Assembly (NCBI GenBank): GCA_951394045.1
Contig: OX595990.1
Location: 1,674,001 to 1,738,000 of the forward strand
From: Nitzschia sp. DOCU1
Lineage: Eukaryota > Bacillariophyta > Bacillariophyceae > Bacillariales > Bacillariaceae
DNA: 64,000 bases
Direction of reading: 5' to 3'
The notes below the pieces were generated by a model. It was not told the origin of the DNA. It was given only the letters and a program-made list of their open reading frames with translations, and made no database searches. Made by a program: the position numbers and the translations under genes. Positions 1 through 11,156 of this stretch are shown one piece after another; position 1 is the stretch's first letter, and each line of letters opens with the position of its first letter.

Positions 1-666
1 CTGTAGGAAAGAAGAAAGAGAAAACAATTGTGTTGCACTTGTAGCCGAGATCGTGTTGAAATATGAATCGCCACCGACTTGTCGCCGAAGATGCTCTTCC
101 ACGAGATTCGAGTTTGAATCTGATGGCCTCCATTCCAACTCGCTGGTCATACGGACATGTGTGTAGTTGATGGGATCAGTAGCCTCGGCACGAGTCGGCT
201 TCCTGACATGGAAATATGAAAATGGTTTGTCGTATTGTAGCGGTATGTGTAGACCGCTCTTGGGGTCCAAAATACTGTGATCAGTGGCTGCACGTTTATC
301 CGGTGGGATTCGTTGCAAAGCCATGTCATTTACAATGATTTGGTTTTCCCTCAATTGGTCGGGACACAACAAATGACAAGACATATTACGCAAAACGAGT
401 GCATGATCGAAAAGAAGAATGTAAGTGTGCATAGTTACCGGGCAATCATATGCCACGGCCACGAGGGCCTCGGTAACATTTCTGATCGGCTCCATACTGT
501 CATGAAAGCCACTGACGTTGATGTTGGTGTTGTAGGTGTGAAGGACAAAACAATGTTCGAGAGAGAATGCGCATGTGTCAGCGTGCGAATCCAGTTCGCA
601 GCGTGAGACAGTGGTGTGAGATGAATAAGAAGCAACAACCCGCCGTAGCCAGGATATGCCACGGCA
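1..666. other. Intergenic, no gene recognised
   Basis: I see no convincing coding region, RNA gene or repeat here. A 109-codon open stretch on the plus strand (277-606) has no recognisable motif and unremarkable composition. For the minus-strand Gag-like gene next door this is the downstream side. A pol region would lie here if that gene belonged to a complete retroelement, and none is visible. Confidence 0.5.
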
Positions 667-2133
667 TCAATCCTTCTTTCGTCGAGTCATAGAAGCGGCA
701 ACATGACTGTTGTCGACGCTCATTGATGACGTCTCACTCTGGGCGCTCGTGGACACCGTCGTTGGCGTTTCCTCCGACTTAGCACTCGACACGTTGCGGT
801 TTCCCGACTTGCATTTTAGATCCATAACATAGTCTTTCTCCTCCTTTGTAAAAGTATTCCAGATAGCAAAGGGGTACGAGCCATTGTTGAGTAGGTGACC
901 TGATTCGGAAAATCTTCCTCCGCCGCCACCTCCACGTCCTCGGCCTCGACCACCTCTACCACCACCTCTTCCAAAACCTCGTCCGCGGCCTCTTACACCG
1001 CGACCTCGTCCACCTCGTCCATCACCGCCCGAACTAGTGGTGCTCGAAATATTCCTCGGGGCTGAAGATTTTACCATACTCTCAGCTGCATCAAGCTGGC
1101 CTCCAAGATAATCGATGGTCTGTTGATAATTCATCAACAGGGCCGCGTTCGAGAAAACAACTCCCTTCGCAACAGCAAGGCGCTCGTCAGTGATACGGGA
1201 CAACAAGTTTCGTACCTTGGCCTCATCCGTGCGGCCTTCTCCATAAGCTTCCAAGTCGGCAAAAGCACTCTTATGGCGGGCAATGAAGCCGTCCCACTGG
1301 AAGTTCCGAGCCTTGCCGTTCCAGAAGATAGTGTTCAATGTATTCTCCGCCTTATTCTTCACTTGACTGATATGCGAGGCACCCGCGTACTGTGCTTTGA
1401 AAGATAAATACGCTCCACGGCCATCTTTGGTACGATCGAACTGTTTTACAAATGCCCACGCATCGGTGCCATGGGTAAGATGACGCATAAGTGTGAAAAC
1501 CGCTTCGTTGTCGATCTGGTACGGGTCCCCAGTGTGGTGAGCGCGACGAATCAATTCGGAACGAAAGGTGGGATTCCCAAAACCGGGATCGGTAACAGGC
1601 AGCTCCACTTCGGCACGGACGATGTACTCCAGAGGAGTCCCCTCGATACCGTAGGAAGAGCCGATCCAAGATTCGATATCCTCAATAGTTTCTCGCGACT
1701 TTTTACCCGTAGTGAACTTCTCCGGTAGAGCGGGGTTGCCGTCTTTCCTAATCCTATCAAGATCCACCTTAAACTTCCACAACCTGGTCAAACGACCAAG
1801 CGAAGCCTCCGCAACAACAAACTCCCTCTGGACAGTCTCCATGTAGCGCATGTAGTAGGCCAACTGACGGAAGCGTTTCTGCTGATTGGTCCCCATAAAA
1901 GTACCGGGGTTGTTAATTTCCTGGTTGTTGTTGTTGAGTATGGTACCGCCAGGACGGCGGATGGCGGAAAACAAAGCGTCCAACTCGTCCTCATCAACGA
2001 TACCTTTGACATCGTCAAACTTCGAATAACCCTGCCAGGACAACGCCTCGACGATCTCTGGGTCAAACGCAAGTACGTTTCCCAGGTAATCAGCAAACTC
2101 CTGGACAGCAGGATCAGCAGCAGCGGCAGCCAT
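667..2133 (-). CDS. Orphan Gag-like protein with RGG/RG-rich box
   Basis: This is a single uninterrupted reading frame of 488 aa. The first 350 residues or so are mostly alpha-helical in character and resemble the structural (Gag) proteins of diatom LTR retroelements. They include a segment around residues 230-300 with motifs such as GRGAYLSFKAQY and TLNTIFWNGKARNF. An arginine/glycine tract follows at about residues 370-405, typical of RNA binding. A Ser/Thr-rich tail ends in RRKKD. No zinc knuckle, protease, reverse transcriptase or integrase is found on either side, and no paired LTR is visible. It is therefore either a retroelement remnant that has kept its frame or a domesticated gag. 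The family assignment rests on general resemblance; the RGG box is seen directly. Confidence 0.55.
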   Translation of the reverse strand: MAAAAADPAVQEFADYLGNVLAFDPEIVEALSWQGYSKFDDVKGIVDEDELDALFSAIRRPGGTILNNNNQEINNPGTFMGTNQQKRFRQLAYYMRYMETVQREFVVAEASLGRLTRLWKFKVDLDRIRKDGNPALPEKFTTGKKSRETIEDIESWIGSSYGIEGTPLEYIVRAEVELPVTDPGFGNPTFRSELIRRAHHTGDPYQIDNEAVFTLMRHLTHGTDAWAFVKQFDRTKDGRGAYLSFKAQYAGASHISQVKNKAENTLNTIFWNGKARNFQWDGFIARHKSAFADLEAYGEGRTDEAKVRNLLSRITDERLAVAKGVVFSNAALLMNYQQTIDYLGGQLDAAESMVKSSAPRNISSTTSSGGDGRGGRGRGVRGRGRGFGRGGGRGGRGRGRGGGGGGRFSESGHLLNNGSYPFAIWNTFTKEEKDYVMDLKCKSGNRNVSSAKSEETPTTVSTSAQSETSSMSVDNSHVAASMTRRKKD

Positions 2134-3188
2134 CGCAACGGAAACGAAACAAGATAAAGCAACAAGTTGTCAAGAAAACAAAAGTCTTGGTGTGAGGGAA
2201 CACAAAACATCACTCCAGAGACGCATCGGAAGCATCCCGAAACATCGATCCGAGATGTAGGCCATTTGCATTGGAATGCAGCACATCCTTTTGGAATTTC
2301 CTTTTCATGTTCAGGACATCTGATTGGGTTAAAGGGTAAGAAATGAGGTGACACGTCGTCAATTGTATATGCCCATCAAGGCGAAGACATATGCTCCGTC
2401 TGACGTGGTCGATTTTATTTATATGGGTTTCTCCGTTTCAAGACCTTCATTGCCATACATGACGCCGGAGAAAACCCGTGCTGCCGTGCACCGAGCATAG
2501 TGCGTTTGTGGGTGCGTCCACCCGTGTGGCGAAATGGCTGCGCGTGCCCGAAGCGAGCAACGCCAGCTGAATCGTCGTTTCGCGATGCTCGACACGAAAC
2601 ATGGTTGACGACCATGAGCCTCTTTCTTTTCGCTCTTTCGCCGACTCTCCCTTCATCAATCGAAGAGCCAGGTATTGTCGACACCTCCCCAGGTGTTGTA
2701 GATAGCATTTGGGTCTGATAAACCGAGAAATCACCGAGTGAGTGGCGCGGATCCACTCGACAAAGTAGTAACATGTAATAAGATCATCAACATAAAATAT
2801 TATGGCATTACCGCGCGGGATACGAACACCCGGCTTGACTACTTAGACTAAACCATGCCACTTCTTCGGGGAAATAACGGATCCGTTGGGCGTTTGGAGC
2901 GCAAAAGGGGATTCTCACTGAATTTGGACCCATTCGACCCAATTGGGCGAAGGATGACGCGCCGAAAATGCGAGATCGTGCGAGAAAATTGGTGTCAAGT
3001 TCGAAGTGTCAACCACCCACACGACGACGACGACGGCGAATGGCGGATGCAGATCTTCTTCGTCCGCATCACCCATCCTCTCCTCGGCAGCAACTCGAAT
3101 CAATTAGTTTCTCGATTGCCGATACCGATAAATTGGCTGCTGGGTTGGCAACCTTTTCAAAAAACACTAATATAATCGTTGTCTAAAA
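2134..3188. other. Intergenic region between divergent genes
   Basis: This stretch separates the 5' end of the Gag-like gene (-) from the start of the lipase gene (+), so it should hold both promoters. Short open frames are present but none shows a domain. A weak tRNA-like T-arm near 2815-2850 was considered and rejected. Confidence 0.4.
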
Positions 3189-5826
3189 ATGGTGGGCAAG
3201 GAAGGGGCCGACCCGTTCATAGAACTGCTCCATCGAGTGGTCGATGAGTAAGTGGAAGGCTGAACTCTGTTTTGTGCTGCTCCAGATGTTGCCTCAACGT
3301 GCTTGTTTCAGGGCGGCAATCTTTATCATTTATAATTTCCCGGTCATTAAAAAGGCGACACTAGAGGCGCTCGAAAGCATTTTTCAGACCAAAGCTATAG
3401 CACGACAGTTAGCCTTGGCAATTGCGCTGGAAACTGGGATGGTTACGGTCAATCAAGTGCTGAGAGTTGTTAAATCTATCATGTCGAACTTCTCCTCTCG
3501 TTCGAGACTCATTCGTCACTTGGAACGCCAGCAGTATAATACGACGTCTCAAGACGAGTGGATGGATCTAGCGGAACGCATTGATAACGTGCAAGGAAAC
3601 GACGTGTGGCGAAGCGATCCTAACTGCCAGCTTTATGAACGAGAACGAATTGCTGCGCGTATTGACGAGTTTGTTCACTTGATGCGACGTCGAGATATTT
3701 TTGAGCTTATGTTCGTCTTGCGTGGAGGTATCGCCCGGAACATGTTTGGGTTGTTGCATGAGGGTCTCTTTAGTAAGGCCATGGCTGGTTCCAAAGTTTT
3801 GGTCGAGACGTAAGTTCAGGATTGCGATAATATGATGGGCGAATTTTCGGCTGTGGCTCAGATACTTGCCCCTTGGAATTTCAGATATCACAACGTCGTC
3901 TGTGCGGCCTTGGACTTTGTATGCGACGCCCCAGTGCATCCAGGTGATCAACCGATTCCGACGGACGCTCGGCTTGCTTTCTTCAACGAAACTCGACACT
4001 CGTATGGAAGGACGGCGCTTTTGCTATCGGGAGGCGCCGCTCTTGGATTCTATCATGTCGGCGTGGTAAAAACTTTGGTAGAGAATAGACTGATGCCGCG
4101 TGTTTTGGGCGGGTCTAGTGCCGGTTCGATTGTGTCGGCCATCATTGCTACGCGTACGGACGAGGAGTTGGTAAACGACTTTTTCCAGATGAAAGGAACA
4201 CATGCTCCAGGTCACTCTGGAAAGCTTTCAATAAGTTTCTTTCGTCCTTTGCATCTGCCGATGAAAATACCGGAAGCCGTGGGTGAAGCAGCCGAGGTAG
4301 TGAACAATACGGCAGGGTTAGGACGCGATGGTAAACGCACCTGGCAAATATTTGTCCCCATCCCCTTGCGAGGAGTTACGTCGGTACTATATGACCTGCT
4401 GACCCTGAAGACAAGACCGCAGGAGCTTCTTTTGAGCGATACGGAGCACTTCCGAGAATGTCTACGTACCAACATTGGAAACTTTACCTTTCAAGAAGCT
4501 TTCGACCGCACGGGTAGGATTCTGAATATTACGGTGACCCCGAACAACAGCAGCGACCCGCCTCGATTATTGAACTATCTAACAGCTCCGCACGTGCTCG
4601 TATGGAGTGCAGCCGTGGCATCTTCATCTTTACCGGGTGTTTTTGAAGCCAATAGGCTCATGGTCAAAGATGCCGATGGAACCATCCGTTACGAGAGTGC
4701 AGAACGCGCGGCGTTTTCGGATGGATCGATGGAGCAAGATTTGCCCATGCAACAACTCAGCGAAATGTTCAACGTCAATCATTTCATTATCAGCCAGGCT
4801 AATCCACATGCTGTAATGTTTGCTTCATACAATCACCTTCGAAGCGTTTGGTCGAACCCAATTTCTGGCTTCATTAATGCTGTTCTCTCCTTCCTCAAAG
4901 AGCGGTGCCGTACCTGGCTGGCACATGTCGTCGAGTTGGTAGGCTCCAGAAGAATTGCGCCCTCTCAAGCTACATCAAGAGCTGGAATGACCCAGTTCTT
5001 TGTCCAAGAATACCAAGGTCGCGACTGCGATATTTCACTGATCCCGTGGATCAATCATCGTGGCCTCATGAGTGCATTCATGCATTGCCTCTACAACCCG
5101 AGCGAAGAGGAGTTCAAAGAGTGGGTCCATGCAGCAGAACGTGAAACTTGGAAGTACATTCCCGCAATCAAGAGTCACATTGCGGAGGAAGTTACTCTTG
5201 ATCGTTGTGTACAGAGGTTGAGAAAGCGACTGTTTACAGAGTCCTGGGAAAAACGACGAACCGATTCGACGAGCAATAAGATGGGCGAGCGAGTGCCAAG
5301 TTTCTTCACCAGCCCAAGCCTGGTAAATCTTGGAGGCATGAGTGTTGCTGATCAATCAAATATCGAGAGCTTTGACCAGTACAGAATTCCGTCTGAAGGT
5401 CGGAACTCATTGGGAGACATGCCCAGGATCGAGCCCCAGCTTAATCCCGTTTCGGTCCAACCTGGATGGGGAGGCATGGGTCTTAGCGGTAACAAGTCCC
5501 ATACGAGTCTTCAGAGGTCTGAGTCCAATGCTTCAGGGCTTTTTATCGACGGAGACGAGCCGTCAGGTTCGGAGCAGATGGCGGGCGAACAAACTGTACC
5601 AATGAATATCGGCAGACCAGATTCAAGCACTTCGCTGGAAGGCGAAAACAAGGCGCCGTATATCAAGACAACAAGCATGGCAAGCTTTTATTACCGCAAT
5701 TTTACAAGCCAAGACAATCTGAAGAAGAGTTGGAGTGGGCATAATAACCTGGACGAGACTGTCAAAACGCACAACCGGCGCAAATCGCAGAGTCATTCGG
5801 ATATGGGCAGGCTGGCTAGTAGTTGA
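3189..5826 (+). CDS. Patatin-type triacylglycerol lipase (SDP1/TGL family)
   Basis: The inferred exons are 3189-3247, 3312-3809 and 3885-5826. Both introns are GT-AG (64 and 75 bp) and the phases agree, giving 832 aa. Residues of about 110-190 match the DUF3336 region found in front of the patatin domain in yeast Tgl3/4/5 and plant SDP1, with the landmark WRSDPNCQLYERERI. The patatin core follows: an oxyanion motif SGGAALGFYHVGV near residue 233, the nucleophile elbow GGSSAGS near 262, and the second catalytic residue in SDGSMEQDLP near 465. The last 250 residues or so are polar and low in complexity, and are probably regulatory. The family hydrolyses triacylglycerol at the lipid-droplet surface; that role here is inference. 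An acceptor at 3861 would break the frame, so the later one at 3884 was chosen. The 3' end converges with the methyltransferase gene. Confidence 0.9.
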
Positions 5827-6010
5827 TAGAGATGTGCACCAGAAACAAAAAATCCGAAATACCCTACAACTCTAGGTTAATTTTTGTTTTTGATAACATC
5901 ATAAATCAATGCATTGATAGGAATCATTGTTGGATCCTTCGCTGTATGGCACAGTGGCCTATAAAGTGGTGTTCGCTCCAAAGGTAGCCCTTGGAACAAC
6001 TGTAGACTGT
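5827..6010. other. Convergent 3' intergenic spacer
   Basis: This 184-bp AT-rich spacer holds the 3' ends of the lipase (+) and the methyltransferase homologue (-). No gene or strong terminator-like structure was recognised. Confidence 0.5.
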
Positions 6011-7692
6011 TTAGATATCCTCCCCAGTAATGGACACTGTCCGCACTTGTCTTCCAATCGTCTCCTCCGAAGTTTCGAATGTTGCATGGGCTTTCGCCAG
6101 CAGCGCCACTCGTTCCTGCGACGAGGCCATCGACGCAGAAGGTGCAGAGGCCATCGACGCCGAGGATTCGTCCCCCACCTCATTTCCCTCATCTTCTAAC
6201 ATTTCTTCGTCTTCTTCCATCCTATCTGTGTGATCTTCGTCAAACGAAGCATCCTCACCGTCGTCTTCGTCATCGTCCGAGCTCTCAAACGCAACCCCTT
6301 GATTGTGGAATCGTCGAAAAATAGTTCCAAGCCCGAGGATCGACAACGATGTTCTGCCACCGAGCAACATCTCAGTGGCAGCCTCCTCGATGTCTTCCAT
6401 GTGGCCGTTGTCATCGGCTCGTTGAGAATGTCTACTTTTCCACCTCAAAGCCAACAATTTGTAAATGTCTCTTTCTTTCTCGGCAAGATGGCATCGTGCA
6501 TCTGCCTCCAATCTTGCACGATTGGCCCTTTCTGCGTTTTCTTGTTCCTCCTTAAGGCGACGACGAAGAAATTCGATTTCGGAATGAGGAGGCTCAAACC
6601 CTGTTGACAACAAACATGGTTGAGAGTAAAGATGGAGACAAGTAGCGACTGTCTGTATATCACTTACAGTCCCGATGAGTGTAGGAAAGAATTTCCAACC
6701 ACAGTGCTCGCGGCAGCATGCAAGCTGTGTTGACCTTCTCTTTGGGTTCCGGCTTCACTGGCTGAGTATAGTTGGCATGAGAACAAAGCAGCACCGCCTT
6801 ACAGGAATCGCGGAAGCTATCTGGGTAGTATTGGTGCAAAGACGGAGTCCAAATCCGAGCAGGTATGACAGTTTCGATTTTGGGTTGCGAAACGAGCGGT
6901 GCGAAACGAACCGGTGACAACAGTTCCTCCGTGAAGTCTCTGGTCTCCATACCCAATGCATCAGCAGGAGTCTGCAAACGAACAACCTTCATCAGTTCAC
7001 CGTCGACGGGACCGACCAAGATACCTCCCGGTTTAAGAAGATTCTTGAACATTGGCAACTGGTATACCTCGATTGCAGCGCCAATGTATATGCGGTCGAA
7101 ACCCAGAGCACATTCACCTACATCGACATCCAATTCTAATGCGTTGCCATGGATGATATCAATGTGATCAATCTTCTGAGCTGCAGGACAGCTTTCCTTC
7201 CAGGAAGCGATTGCCTCGTTGCAGTGTTCAATGGCGTCATCATGAATTTCAATGCCTGCGACGATCCGTTCATTTGTGAGACCATCATCCCAGAGATAAT
7301 CTGGGCGAATAGTGTATAACTTACAATAGTGACTCGATCGTGGACCCAAAATTGATGCCGCGATGCATGTCAAGTATCCTGTACCAGATCCCAAGTTGAG
7401 AAAGCTCAATGACGCATCTTTCGGTAGCTCCAGAGCTTCCACGACCGCCCCGTAGATGTGTGGAGCTGAGATATGGATATTTCCTTCCTTGATTGGCTGA
7501 TCTGTGTGAGCCATCCTCATGTGACCCTGCAAACAAGAAAACCATCCTAGTGAGAATCTTCCGGTGTGACACATTAGGAGACTCCAGCTCTTTTATCATG
7601 GGGCGACCTTTGACCCACCTTCGGGACAAAGAATCTTCGATCCACCTGGCGAAAGCCTTCTTCAACCGTCAAGGAAGAAATAACTCCAAAAC
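6011..7692 (-). CDS. Protein-L-isoaspartate O-methyltransferase-like protein (PCMTD type), 5' exon unresolved
   Basis: Read on the minus strand, the exons are 7692-7619, 7526-7325, 7255-6668 and 6600-6011. The introns (92, 69 and 67 bp) have GT-AG ends and consistent phases. The first identified exon reads VEEGFRQVDRRFFVPK, the standard N-terminal helix of this family. It continues into the SAM-binding motif I, LNLGSGTGYL, then IEIHDDAIEHC (motif II-like) and FDRIYIGAA. The C-terminal part after residue 270 or so is an extension: a charged helix (EIEFLRRRLKEEQENAERA), then a strongly acidic stretch and a Ser/Ala/Met-rich tail. The family repairs isoaspartyl residues, but PCMTD-type members may not be active enzymes, so activity is uncertain. 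The start codon must lie in an upstream exon above 7695 that I could not fix; an in-frame TAA sits just before the acceptor. Confidence 0.8.
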
Positions 7693-8843
7693 CTGATTAT
7701 CGGGTAAAATGAATCGTCAAAGAAAGGGGAAAGGTGAGAATTCCTTGTCATCTGACGAACATTCGCAAAGAATCATTTCCCAAAGTAGCTACTGGATGTC
7801 TTTGTAAAATATGACACGGAGAGCGCTTGTCACGGAAAAGGTCTGGCACGTAAAGCATAAACGCCGAGAGCAACATGCTTCCATTGGACGACCGGCGAAC
7901 TTGTCAAGCAATAAAAATCCTGACACGCGGCAGAAAAACCGAAGATCCTATTCAAGAACAAGTAACACCTACGCTTTAGATTGGAAACCATTCCATTGTT
8001 ATCGGCCCCGCTGCTTCTGTATGCCATGTTCAATGTCTTCGTTTGCAAGATGGCTATTCAAGTTGTCAAATGTTCCAAGACAGGCAAAGATGATGTTCTG
8101 CTGGAAGAGAACTTCGCACAGTCAAAAGTAGTATCCACTCGAAGTACACTTTTTAGCAAAGAAAGAAGTTGTCGTTTGCTCTCATCACAGAAGCTTGTCT
8201 ACGAGCACTGTTACGCACTCGTCGTTCTGTGAGAACTTGGGTATCCTTCTGGAGGGAAACCATTGATGCTTTTCAGAGCGAAGACTGCCAATTAAATCAA
8301 TGGCGTTAAAAGAACGTTTAAAGGCATATAAATATCCCACCCATCAGCCAATCAATCAGAACTTGAATGACGCCCAGTCTTGCCTGGCTGGCAAAAATAG
8401 ATCCGGGACGTCACAGCACGACATGCGCGCGGAAGATCCATTACAACATAAGGTGAGTAGGTATCATATGTACTGGTAATACTTATGATACGTAACTGGG
8501 TTTCTTTCCTCACGACCGTTCCTGCTTTCGCCGGGAGGGCGTCGAGAAGGCGTTTCTTCCGTTATTTACCACTCCCATTTTGTTCGTAGCATCTCATACA
8601 GCACTCACGTGGCAAAAAAATCCCACTTTCGCGCTGGCGCGCCTGGGGTTGTCGCCGTGTATCGTATCGTCAGACGGCCCGCGACGACGACGATCGGCCC
8701 TCGCGCACCACACACGTGCAAACGCTGCCTTCTCCCCGAAGTCTCAAAGACGCCCAAGGCAACGAGACTTTGTTACGGCAGAGCGTCGCCGCACTACCAC
8801 CATTGCAGTCGACTGTGCTTATTTCTTCATTGCATTTGCAACC
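7693..8843. other. Intergenic/promoter region, importin alpha side
   Basis: This is 1.1 kb between divergent genes. It must contain the missing 5' exon and promoter of the methyltransferase gene and the promoter and 5' UTR of importin alpha. Several short open frames occur but none carries a motif. Confidence 0.4.
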
Positions 8844-10786
8844 ATGAGCACGGCCCCACCGAAATACACCGAGGTAAGAATCACGCTATATTGTAATCGT
8901 CGGGGGAAAGAATAAAACGATGGTCCGGTTCCCAATGATTGCAAGGAACTCGTGGTGTGTCTGGAACACGGTTCGGTCGTGGCGCGCGTTTTTATCGTGG
9001 ACGCCAATTACCGCATTGTAGCTATGGCGACTTGTTTGGTGAAGTGCCGCTTCAGTGCAATTACTTCATTCTGGCGTGCTCTCAAAACCTATCAACATAC
9101 CCACTCTTCTGCTCGTTTGCTCTCGCCTATCAGCGCAAGAAAGACTTCAAAAAGACTCTGGACGCCGAGGAAGGGCGCAGGCGTCGAGAAGAAACTACTC
9201 TTCAAATCCGAAAGACCAAGAAAGATGCTCGCTTGGCAAAGAGGCGTCAAATGCCCACCGGTGGGCTCAGTGCCCCGACTCCAGCTGGTATGGCAGCTGC
9301 TAGCATGCTGATGAACACAGGCGACAGCACCTATGCTGGCATGTTGGCACAGCAGCAGGCTACTGCCGGTCAAGTGGGTCGAGCGATCGCGGCCTCCAAG
9401 CTCGAGCAACTTCCTGCCATGGTCCAGGGCGTCATGGGCAATGATGCCGCTGTCCAGACGGACTGCACGACCCAGTTCCGCCGATTGCTCAGTATCGAAA
9501 AGAATCCTCCTATCCAGCAGGTCATTGACGCGGGAGTGGTGCCTCGTTTTGTGGAGTTCTTGCAGCGCGACGACAATCCTGCACTTCAGTTCGAAGCAGC
9601 ATGGGCTCTGACGAATATTGCTTCCGGTACAAGTGAACACACAAAGGTCGTAATGGAGGTCGGTGCAGTGCCAATCTTTGTACGACTGCTCATGAGTCCG
9701 AACGACGATGTTCGCGAGCAAGCGGTATGGGCCTTGGGTAACATTGCAGGAGACTCGCCGCCGTGCCGAGATCTCGTCCTGCAGGCTGGAGCGATGCAGC
9801 CCTTGCTCCAGCAGCTCCACCAAAACTCCAAGCTGTCCATGCTCAGAAATGCTACTTGGACTCTGTCCAACTTTTGCAGAGGGAAGCCTCAACCCGACTT
9901 TGACATGGTCCGACCTGCACTCCCCACCTTGTCTCAGCTCATCTTCAGCCCAGACGAGGAGGTACTGACTGACGCTTGCTGGGCTCTTTCGTATCTCTCT
10001 GACGGCCCGAACGAGAAGATTCAAGCCGTTATCGAAGCCGGCGTGTGCCGACGACTGGTCGAGCTGTTGTTGAATCCTTCGCCGGCAGTTCAAACGCCGG
10101 CACTCCGAACGGTGGGTAACATTGTGACAGGCAACGACCTGCAAACTCAGTTCATTATCAACAACAATGCGCTCCCGTGCTTGTTGGCTCTGCTATCGAG
10201 TCCCAAGAAAGGAATCCGAAAGGAGGCGTGCTGGACTATCTCGAACATTACGGCAGGAAACAAGGAACAAATTCAGTCGGTTATTGAAAACAACATCATT
10301 CCTCCCCTTATCCAGCTTCTCACCAATGCTGAGTTCGACATTCGCAAGGAAGCAGCTTGGGCTATTTCAAACGCTACCTCTGGCGGAAACAGCCAGCAAA
10401 TCAAGTTCCTTGTGCAACAAGGATGCATCCGTCCACTCTGTGACTTGCTTACTGTCAACGATCCTAAGATTGTCACCATCGCGCTGGAAGGCTTGGAGAA
10501 CATCCTCAAAGTCGGAGAAGAAGAGGCCAAGGCTACCAACACGCAAAACCAAATGGCGGTGTACGTCTCCGAGGCTGAAGGTCTTACTAAGATCGAAGAC
10601 CTTCAGACTCACACAAGCACCGATATTTACGAAAAGGTCATCAAGATCCTAGAAACTTACTTTGGAATCGAGGAGGAGGAAGAAATGACTGGTTTGGCTC
10701 CCCAGATGCAAGGTGATACCTTTGGCTTTGGCATGGATACCCAGCAAGGACCCCCTGGAACATTCGACTTCTCGAACTCTCAATAG
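8844..10786 (+). CDS. Importin subunit alpha (karyopherin alpha)
   Basis: Exon 1 is 8844-8873 and encodes [11 protein letters not shown] 260-bp GT-AG intron follows, and exon 2 is 9134-10786, for 560 aa in total. The N-terminus is an importin-beta-binding domain rich in Lys/Arg ([20 protein letters not shown], then [13 protein letters not shown]). It is followed by about ten armadillo repeats. The repeats keep the Trp/Asn ladder that holds the nuclear localisation signal, seen as [45 protein letters not shown] and WAISNATSG. The C-terminus has an acidic patch ([10 protein letters not shown]). The protein links NLS cargo to importin beta for nuclear import. Length and domain order are typical, and the single intron near the start fits. 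Its 3' end converges with the next gene. Confidence 0.96.
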
Positions 10787-11156
10787 GAAGCTTTTGTTCC
10801 ACGTACCAAAAGAAAACTCTCATTTATTTTCGTGGCCTTTTGAAGACAGACGACGTTCGTTTGTCTTCTAGAGCCCATGAAGATAACAATGCCATCTTGC
10901 CGTCACATCGAATGCTTTGACGAAGGGCTAGAATTATCTTGTCCTTTGTGCATAGCAACGAGTGATTAAAGGATTTTTGGCATGCTGTGCCATCCCCATG
11001 GTTCCGAGTGGCAGCTGTTGCAAGCAAGACAGCTTTCTATAATTAACCCATTATAGGAGACTATCAATACTGCCCTTTTTTCATGCTGCCACTCTTAGTT
11101 CGGGCCGACAGAGAAGAATGGAAACTCGACTACTCTTTCCTCTTTAGCTGGAAATT
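10787..11156. other. Convergent 3' intergenic spacer
   Basis: This is 370 bp between two gene 3' ends. I see no motif-bearing open frame and no RNA gene. Confidence 0.5.

Noticed and set aside
2803..2862. tRNA-like segment on the minus strand with a T-arm-like CGGGTGTTCGTATCCCG and pairing ends GGCAT/ATGCC
   Set aside because: The span is only about 56 nt, with no anticodon arm and a mismatched T-stem. It is too short for a tRNA.
3810..3861. Shorter second intron of the lipase ending at 3861
   Set aside because: It shifts the reading frame. The acceptor at 3884 keeps it and continues the family match.
9092..10144. A 350-codon open frame on the minus strand opposite importin alpha
   Set aside because: It is the antisense of a strongly conserved gene and has no domain of its own. 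Such open antisense frames are common in codon-biased genes.
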